The notes beneath the pieces are model-generated. The model did not search any database. It worked only from the letters and a program-made list of their open reading frames with translations, and had not been told where the DNA came from. Below, piece by piece: positions 59,236 through 64,000 of a DNA stretch of 64,000 nucleotides. The DNA lies in assembly GCA_937863685.1 (NCBI GenBank), contig CALMGM010000005.1:124001-188000 (forward strand). Direction: 5' to 3'. Position numbers and translations under genes: made by a program. Source of the DNA: an uncultured bacterium. Its GTDB lineage: Bacteria > Edwardsbacteria > AC1 > EtOH8. Numbering within the stretch: position 1 is the first letter of the stretch; every line of letters begins with the position of its first letter.

Positions 59236-60417
59236 ATGGACATATTCAAAAAATGTTACGATTTTAAGGAGGCCCAGCTGGCCCGCCAGGCCGGGCTGTA
59301 CCCCTATTTCCATCCGCTGTCGTCGGCCCAGGAGCCGGAGGTGATAATAGACGGCCAGAAGATGATCATGATCGGCTCCAACAACTATCTGGGCCTGACC
59401 ACCCATCCCCGGGTCAAAGAGGCAGCTATTAAAGCCATCGAAAAATTCGGCACCGGCTGCACCGGCTCCCGTTTTCTCACCGGCACCCTGGACATGCACA
59501 ACCAGCTGGAGGCCAAGCTGGCCAAGTTCCTTAATAAGAAGGCGGCCCTGGTGTTCTCCACCGGCATGCAGACCAACCTGGGCGTCATTTCCTGCCTGGG
59601 GACCAAGGACGACATCCTGATCACCGACAAGTTCGACCACGCCTCGATTCTGGACGGCTGCCGGCTGTCCTACTCCATGATGCGCCGCTTCCAGCACAAC
59701 GATATGGATAGCCTGGAAAGACTGCTGAAGGGGCTGGACCACAACAAGGGCAAGATGATCATCGTGGACGGCATCTACAGCATGGAGGGCGACATTGCCA
59801 ATCTGCCGGAATTGGTTCGCCTGGGCAAAAAATACAACGCCCGGGTGCTGGTGGACGACGCCCATGGCCTGGGGGTGCTGGGAAAGCACGGCCGTGGCAC
59901 CGCCGAGCATTTCGGCCTGGAGCAGGAGACCGACCTGATGATGGGCACCTTCTCCAAGAGCTTCGCCGCCATCGGCGGCGTGGTGGCCGGCGACTTTGAG
60001 GTGATAGACTATATCAAGCACTTCGCCCGCAGCATGATCTTTTCGGCCGCCCTGCCCCCGGCCCTCACCGCCGCCGTCTCGGCCGCGGTGGATGTCCTGC
60101 AGGACGAACCGGAACTGCTGACCAAGCTGTGGCACAATGCCGACAGGATGCTGAAGGGCTTCAGGGAGATGGGCTACGACACCGGGGTGGCCTGCACCCC
60201 CATCATCCCGCTGATGATCGGCTCCCGGGAGAAGGCCTTCGCCCTGTGGAAGCACCTGATGGCCCACGGAGTCTTCGCCAACCCGGTGATGTCCCCGGCG
60301 GTGCCCGAGGGCCGGGAGATGATCCGCACCAGCTTCTCGGCCGCCCACACCGAGGCCCAGCTGGACAAGGTGCTGGAGGAATTCCGCACGGCAGGAAAGG
60401 AACTGGGGCTGATCTGA
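59236..60417 (+). CDS. Alpha-oxoamine synthase, serine palmitoyltransferase-like
   Basis: 393 residues from the ATG at 59236, which has AAGGAA upstream; a TTG at 59203 lies in the -10 box and is rejected. PLP lysine Lys241 in GTFSKSFAAIGG, His135 (DHAS), Asp207 and His210 (VDDAHGLGVLG). The patterns CTGSRFLTGTLDMHNQLEAKLAKFL, LVFSTGMQTNLG and TFSKSFAAIGG agree better with bacterial serine palmitoyltransferases (serine + acyl donor to 3-ketosphinganine) than with Kbl or BioF. BioF (7-keto-8-aminopelargonate synthase) stays possible since no bio genes or sphingolipid genes are nearby. Monocistronic: promoter and terminator on both sides. Third member of its family in the window. Confidence 0.85.
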   Translation: MDIFKKCYDFKEAQLARQAGLYPYFHPLSSAQEPEVIIDGQKMIMIGSNNYLGLTTHPRVKEAAIKAIEKFGTGCTGSRFLTGTLDMHNQLEAKLAKFLNKKAALVFSTGMQTNLGVISCLGTKDDILITDKFDHASILDGCRLSYSMMRRFQHNDMDSLERLLKGLDHNKGKMIIVDGIYSMEGDIANLPELVRLGKKYNARVLVDDAHGLGVLGKHGRGTAEHFGLEQETDLMMGTFSKSFAAIGGVVAGDFEVIDYIKHFARSMIFSAALPPALTAAVSAAVDVLQDEPELLTKLWHNADRMLKGFREMGYDTGVACTPIIPLMIGSREKAFALWKHLMAHGVFANPVMSPAVPEGREMIRTSFSAAHTEAQLDKVLEEFRTAGKELGLI

Positions 60418-60435
60418 GATCTTTTAACTTTTTTG

Positions 60436-60461
60436 GAGGGCGCTAACCGGCGCCCTCTTTT
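60436..60461 (+). terminator. Terminator of the SPT-like gene
   Basis: Perfect 8-bp arms GAGGGCGC / GCGCCCTC (60436-60443 and 60450-60457), 6-nt loop, TTTT tail at 60458-60461. Confidence 0.88.
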
Positions 60462-60470
60462 GCTTTAGGC

Positions 60471-60499
60471 TTGACAAACAAAATTATTTTTGATAATAT
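60471..60499 (+). promoter_or_regulatory. Sigma70-type promoter of the metF-metH transcript
   Basis: Perfect TTGACA (60471-60476), 17-bp spacer, TAATAT (60494-60499). It lies immediately before the SAM-I aptamer. Confidence 0.65.
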
Positions 60500-60510
60500 C
60501 AATTTAACAT

Positions 60511-60630
60511 TATCATCAAGAGAGGTGGAGGGACAGGCCCGGTGAAGCCTCAGCAACCTGCGGATGAAAGATTCCACAAGGTGCTAATTCCTGGAGTGAT
60601 GCTCAATCACTGAAGATGAAACAGAGGTTT
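60511..60630 (+). ncRNA. SAM-I (S-box) riboswitch aptamer
   Basis: Conserved S-box core is readable: ATCAAGAGAGGTGGAGGGAC, GGCCCGGTGAAGCCTCAGCAACC and AAGGTGCTAATTCC. P1 pairs TCATC (60513-60517) with GATGA (60615-60619). An intrinsic terminator follows at 60631. It should turn off metF-metH when S-adenosylmethionine is plentiful. Confidence 0.94.
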
Positions 60631-60680
60631 AAAGACCCTTTTCTGAAGTGCATTCGCTCCGGAAAAGGGTCTTTATATTT
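60631..60680 (+). terminator. Riboswitch expression-platform terminator
   Basis: Perfect 12-bp arms AAAGACCCTTTT / AAAAGGGTCTTT (60631-60642 and 60663-60674) around a 20-nt loop, followed by ATATTT. Directly after the SAM-I aptamer, so this is the ligand-controlled terminator. Confidence 0.9.
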
Positions 60681-60699
60681 AAAACATTGTTCGGAACAC

Positions 60700-60912
60700 G
60701 GCGTAACTTTTTCAGTAAACCTGAAAAAGTTACGAGTGGGGCTTGGGGTGCAGTAGCGTTCTATGGCATGGCCGAAAGCGGCAGCGAAGGCCGAACTGTA
60801 TGATTGTTGAGAAATAGAAGAGATATCGAGTGCAATATTTTATCTTTCCCGTTAGCCCTGCACCCCAAGAGTTCTTTTGTTACTTTTCTGTCGGCACAGA
60901 AAAGTAAGGCAA
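60700..60912. repeat. Structured repeat element between riboswitch and metF
   Basis: Three perfect inverted pairs: GTAACTTTTTCAG / CTGAAAAAGTTAC (60703-60715, 60721-60733), CTTGGGGTGCAG / CTGCACCCCAAG (60742-60753, 60858-60869) and TTACTTTTCTGT / ACAGAAAAGTAA (60880-60891, 60896-60907). The outer two hairpins frame the middle long-range stem, giving a cruciform-like fold of about 205 bases. No reading frame. It looks like an inserted non-autonomous element. Confidence 0.75.
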
Positions 60913-60962
60913 CTTTTGATCACAATTCACAGGATATTGTAATAATTTGAGAGAGCATACCC

Positions 60963-61925
60963 ATGCACGTAACCAAACATCTGGAACAAAGAAAAAAGAC
61001 CCTGGTCTCCCTGGAGATCACCCCGCCCGAGAAGGGTCACAGCATCCAGGTCATCTACGATGCCATCGACCGGCTGATGCCCTACAACCCCTCCTTCATC
61101 AACGTCACCTACCATCAGCAGCGGATCGTCTACGAGGAGGTGAACGGCGTGATCGTCAAGATCCCCAAGCGCAAGAAACCGGGCACGGTGGGCATCTGCA
61201 CCGCCCTGGCCAACCGCTACCGGGTGGAGACAGTGCCGCACCTTATCTGCGGGGGATTCAACCGTTATGAGACCGAGGATGCCCTGATCGATCTGCAGTA
61301 CCTGGGCTTCGAGAACCTGTTCGTCATCCGGGGCGACCCCCCGCCCGACTACAAAGGATTTCTTCCCGAACCGGACGGCCATCACAACGCCTGGCAGTTG
61401 GTGGAGCAGATATCACAGTTGAACCGCGGCCAGTATCTGGAGAATCTGGATGACGCCATTCCCACCAATTTTTGTGTGGGCGTGGCCGGGTATCCCGAAA
61501 AGCATTATGAGGCCCCCAACCTGGCCGAGGATATAAGGAACCTTAAGGCCAAGGTGGACAAGGGCGCTTCATATATATTGACCCAGATGGTCTTTTCGGC
61601 CGAACTGTTCGAGTCGTTCGTCAAAAAAGCCAGGGAAGCCGGAATAACCGTGCCCATTATCCCCGGCATCAAGGTTATCGTCAACCAGGACCAGCTGACC
61701 AGCATCCCGCGGGATTTCTACGTCTCTTTGCCGGAAAAACTAGTGGACGAGATCAAATGTCATAGCGACAAGGCCGCGGCCCGCCAGGCCGGGATCGATT
61801 TTACCGCCCGGCTCTGTCAGGATCTGATCGATCTGGATGTCCCCTGTCTGCACTTTTACACCCTGGGCAAGACCTCTGCCACCGCTGAGGTGATGAAACA
61901 GCTCAAGGAGAAGGGACTGATATGA
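60963..61925 (+). CDS. metF: Methylenetetrahydrofolate reductase
   Basis: 320 residues, TIM-barrel flavoenzyme that reduces 5,10-methylene- to 5-methyl-tetrahydrofolate. It starts with VSLEITPPEKG (catalytic Glu18) and has VIRGDPPP, NFCVGVAGYPEKHYEAPN (flavin/folate part) and ILTQMVFSAELFESFV. ATG at 60963 with GAGAG upstream. It overlaps metH by 4 bases (ATGA), so its product is passed directly to MetH. Controlled by the upstream SAM-I riboswitch. Confidence 0.96.
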   Translation: MHVTKHLEQRKKTLVSLEITPPEKGHSIQVIYDAIDRLMPYNPSFINVTYHQQRIVYEEVNGVIVKIPKRKKPGTVGICTALANRYRVETVPHLICGGFNRYETEDALIDLQYLGFENLFVIRGDPPPDYKGFLPEPDGHHNAWQLVEQISQLNRGQYLENLDDAIPTNFCVGVAGYPEKHYEAPNLAEDIRNLKAKVDKGASYILTQMVFSAELFESFVKKAREAGITVPIIPGIKVIVNQDQLTSIPRDFYVSLPEKLVDEIKCHSDKAAARQAGIDFTARLCQDLIDLDVPCLHFYTLGKTSATAEVMKQLKEKGLI

Positions 61926-64000
61926 GCGCCAGGCCGGATATTCTGCAACAGGCCCGGCGGCGGGTATTGATATTCGACGGGGCCATGGGAACATATCTTA
62001 AGGAGTTGGGCCTTAAAAATGAGGACTACGAAAGGCATCCCGGCTGCAACGAATATCTGGTGATCACCCGGCCTGATCTGATTTCCCGGGTTCACCGGGA
62101 TTATCTCCAGGCAGGTGCCGATATTGTGGAGACAGATTCCTTCGGCGGGGCTCCGCATATTTTGGCGAAGCATGGATTGGAGGCCGACGCCTTTGAGATC
62201 AATAAGATTGCCGCATCGCTGGCCCGAAAGGCCGCTGATGAATTTTCTGATCATCTAAAGCCGAGATTCGTGTCCGGCTCCATGGGTCCGGGCTCCAAGA
62301 TCCCCAGCCTGGGGCAGGTAAGCTTTGATGAATTAAAGAAAAGCTATTCCGTCCAGGCCGAGGGCCTGTTGGCCGGGAGGGTCGATTGTTTTCTGGTGGA
62401 GACCTGCCAAGACATCCTGCAGGCCAAGGCTGCCGTTTCCGCAGTAAGAGATGTTTTGTCAAAAAATACTATGGTTAAACCGATCCTGGTGCAGTTCACT
62501 ATCGACCAGAGCGGGCGCACCCTCACCGGCAGCGATATCTCCGCCATACTGGCTTCGATGGAGACCTGGGAGATCGATGCCATCGGACTCAATTGCAGCC
62601 TGGGACCCGAAGGCCTGGCTGAAGCGGTTTATTATCTGGGCCATAACTCGTCGAAGATGCTCTCACTGCTCCCCAATGCCGGACTGCCCAGGATGAGGAA
62701 CGGACAGCTGTATTATGACCTGGGGCCGGAGCAGTTCACCCGCAGTATGGAGGCCTTTGCCCGGAATCCCGGCCTGAATTTCGCCGGAGGCTGCTGCGGC
62801 ACCGATCCAAAATATATAAAAATGCTGGTTGAAAAACTCAAAGATATTCCGCCCCGCCGGCCGGCACAAAGGACCGCCCGCATCTCTTCGTTATATCAGT
62901 CGCAGGATATCGCGGTGTCGCCCAAGCCCCTGCTGATCGGCGAACGCACCAATGCCTCGGGGAGCAAGGTCTTCCGCGAACTTTTGGAAAAGAATGATTT
63001 TCAGGGGATGACTGATCTGGCCTGCTCGCAGGAGCATGAAGGGGCCCATGCCATAGACCTTTCATTGGCCCGGTCCGGCCGGAACGAAGCGGACGATTAT
63101 GCCAGAATATGCAGCCTTCTTAACACCCGATGCCGTCTGCCGGTGATGATAGACTCCACCGATCCGGAGGCCATTGAGGCGGCCCTTAAAAATCTCTCCG
63201 GGCGGTCCATTATAAATTCCATCAATTTTGAGGATGGCGGCATAAAGGCCAAAAAGATCCTGGCCTTGTGCCGGCAATATGGGGCAGCAGTGGTCTGCCT
63301 GACCATCGACGAAGAAGGCATGGCCCAAACTGCCGACCGGAAAGTGGCCATCGCCAGACGACTGGCGACCTTGGCCATGGAGCAAGGCCTTTCCCATGAG
63401 GATATTTTCTTCGACACCCTTACCTTTACCCTGGGCAGCGGCGATCGGTCGTTGACCCGGGCCGGGCTGGAATCCCTGGAGGCCATCAGGGAATTGAATC
63501 AGATATTCCCAGATTCCTTCACCGTCCTGGGTGTCAGCAATATATCCTACGGTCTGCCGCCGGAGGCCCGAAAGGTCCTGAACTCGGTGTTCCTGCAGCG
63601 GGCCATAACCGCCGGATTGGATGCCGCCATCATCCATCCGGGGAAAATAATGCCACTTAATCAGATATCCCACCAGGTAGTGGAGTTATGCGATGACCTT
63701 ATCTTTGACCGCAGCACAAGAAATTCAACCCCGCTGGAACTGGTATTGAATTATTTTTCCGGCCAGCCGGAAACAGCTCCTATCAAGGCTTGTCTCCGAA
63801 AGTTGCCGCCCCAGAAACAGATTCAGCAAAGCATAATCCGGGGCGAAGAAAAGGATCTCGATGATAATGTCCGCCTTCTGCTGGAGGATCACGATCCGGT
63901 GATGATCATCGACCGGATATTACTTCCGGCCATGGACCGGGTGGGAAAGCTTTTCGGCCGGGGCGAGATGCAGCTGCCATTCGTGCTCCGCTCGGCCGAA
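61922..64000 (+). CDS. metH: Cobalamin-dependent methionine synthase, N-terminal part (runs off window)
   Basis: 693 codons are inside the window. Homocysteine-binding domain (1-~305) with zinc ligands Cys225 (GLNCSLGP), Cys291 and Cys292 (GGCCG). Pterin-binding domain (about 325-600) with LIGERTNASGSKVF, and the HPGK region. The cap of the B12 domain begins near the end (DRVGKLFGRGEMQLPFVLRSAE). B12-binding His and the reactivation domain are beyond base 64000. Forms methionine from homocysteine and methyl-THF supplied by MetF. The cobalamin cofactor links it to cobO at 20391. Confidence 0.95.
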   Translation, partial: MSARPDILQQARRRVLIFDGAMGTYLKELGLKNEDYERHPGCNEYLVITRPDLISRVHRDYLQAGADIVETDSFGGAPHILAKHGLEADAFEINKIAASLARKAADEFSDHLKPRFVSGSMGPGSKIPSLGQVSFDELKKSYSVQAEGLLAGRVDCFLVETCQDILQAKAAVSAVRDVLSKNTMVKPILVQFTIDQSGRTLTGSDISAILASMETWEIDAIGLNCSLGPEGLAEAVYYLGHNSSKMLSLLPNAGLPRMRNGQLYYDLGPEQFTRSMEAFARNPGLNFAGGCCGTDPKYIKMLVEKLKDIPPRRPAQRTARISSLYQSQDIAVSPKPLLIGERTNASGSKVFRELLEKNDFQGMTDLACSQEHEGAHAIDLSLARSGRNEADDYARICSLLNTRCRLPVMIDSTDPEAIEAALKNLSGRSIINSINFEDGGIKAKKILALCRQYGAAVVCLTIDEEGMAQTADRKVAIARRLATLAMEQGLSHEDIFFDTLTFTLGSGDRSLTRAGLESLEAIRELNQIFPDSFTVLGVSNISYGLPPEARKVLNSVFLQRAITAGLDAAIIHPGKIMPLNQISHQVVELCDDLIFDRSTRNSTPLELVLNYFSGQPETAPIKACLRKLPPQKQIQQSIIRGEEKDLDDNVRLLLEDHDPVMIIDRILLPAMDRVGKLFGRGEMQLPFVLRSAE

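Noticed and set aside
1-64000. CRISPR arrays or an integrated phage
   Set aside because: No regularly spaced repeat series, no cas genes, no integrase, capsid or terminase. The palindromic repeats are irregular in spacing.

Overview
The window looks like a chromosome segment of an uncultured, didermic (Gram-negative type) bacterium. The supporting signs are predicted outer-membrane beta-barrels, a PapD-like periplasmic chaperone, YajC, a lipoprotein, TonB-like proteins, and secreted proteins ending in FlgD/CHU-like C-terminal modules of the sort common in the FCB group and several candidate phyla. Most genes are G+C-rich, with A+T-rich islands at about 13.2-13.5, 37.4-43.1, 45.5-46.0 and 53.4-53.9 kb. 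I cannot name the species. A candidate phylum near FCB is an inference only.

Layout. 1-7.2 kb (minus): a UvrD/PcrA helicase cut by the window edge, an oligopeptidase B-like protease, and a housekeeping run deoB-cdd-yajC-def plus a Sua5/arginine-phosphatase fusion. 7.3-10.8 kb (minus): a Big_5 lipoprotein and an outer-membrane protein. 11-17 kb (plus): transglutaminase-like protein, ABC ATPase, a small frameshifted membrane gene, DUF4388 protein and large ABC permease, then about 0.7 kb packed with palindromic repeats. 17.6-22.7 kb (minus): TldE/TldD, a cobalamin adenosyltransferase and a lamin-tail surface protein. 22.7-29.2 kb (minus): a signalling operon (HD-GYP, large GAF kinase, receiver, PAS kinase), divergent from two tandem PilT-like ATPases (29.4-31.5 kb). 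31.5-37.4 kb (minus): a J-domain/TPR protein lacking HPD, a coiled-coil membrane protein and a secreted ComEC-type metallo-beta-lactamase. 37.6-43 kb (minus): a chaperone/barrel/pilin-like surface locus, with a tRNA-Val inside it.

43.2-53.4 kb (minus): an M23 peptidase, glycine C-acetyltransferase, a DUF4160/DUF2442 pair, and a run satP - acpS - acyl/acetyl-CoA ligase - ACP - second Kbl-like enzyme, with threonine dehydrogenase beyond. Tdh plus Kbl would turn threonine into glycine and acetyl-CoA. The ACP/ligase/Kbl2 run looks like a separate route that loads an acyl group on a dedicated carrier protein and condenses it with an amino acid. At 53.6 kb a 57-residue double-glycine-leader peptide with its own promoter and terminator stands alone. 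53.9-59.1 kb (minus): dtd, an aldehyde:ferredoxin oxidoreductase with a histone-H1-like lysine tail and its polyferredoxin, and two glycine-zipper envelope proteins. 59.2-64 kb (plus): a serine-palmitoyltransferase-like enzyme, then a SAM-I riboswitch, a structured repeat, metF and metH (cut by the window end).

The strongest candidates for something undescribed are the isolated GG-leader peptide, the ACP-linked alpha-oxoamine synthase run, the chaperone/barrel locus in which both proteins carry the same TPR tail, and the lysine-tailed AOR.
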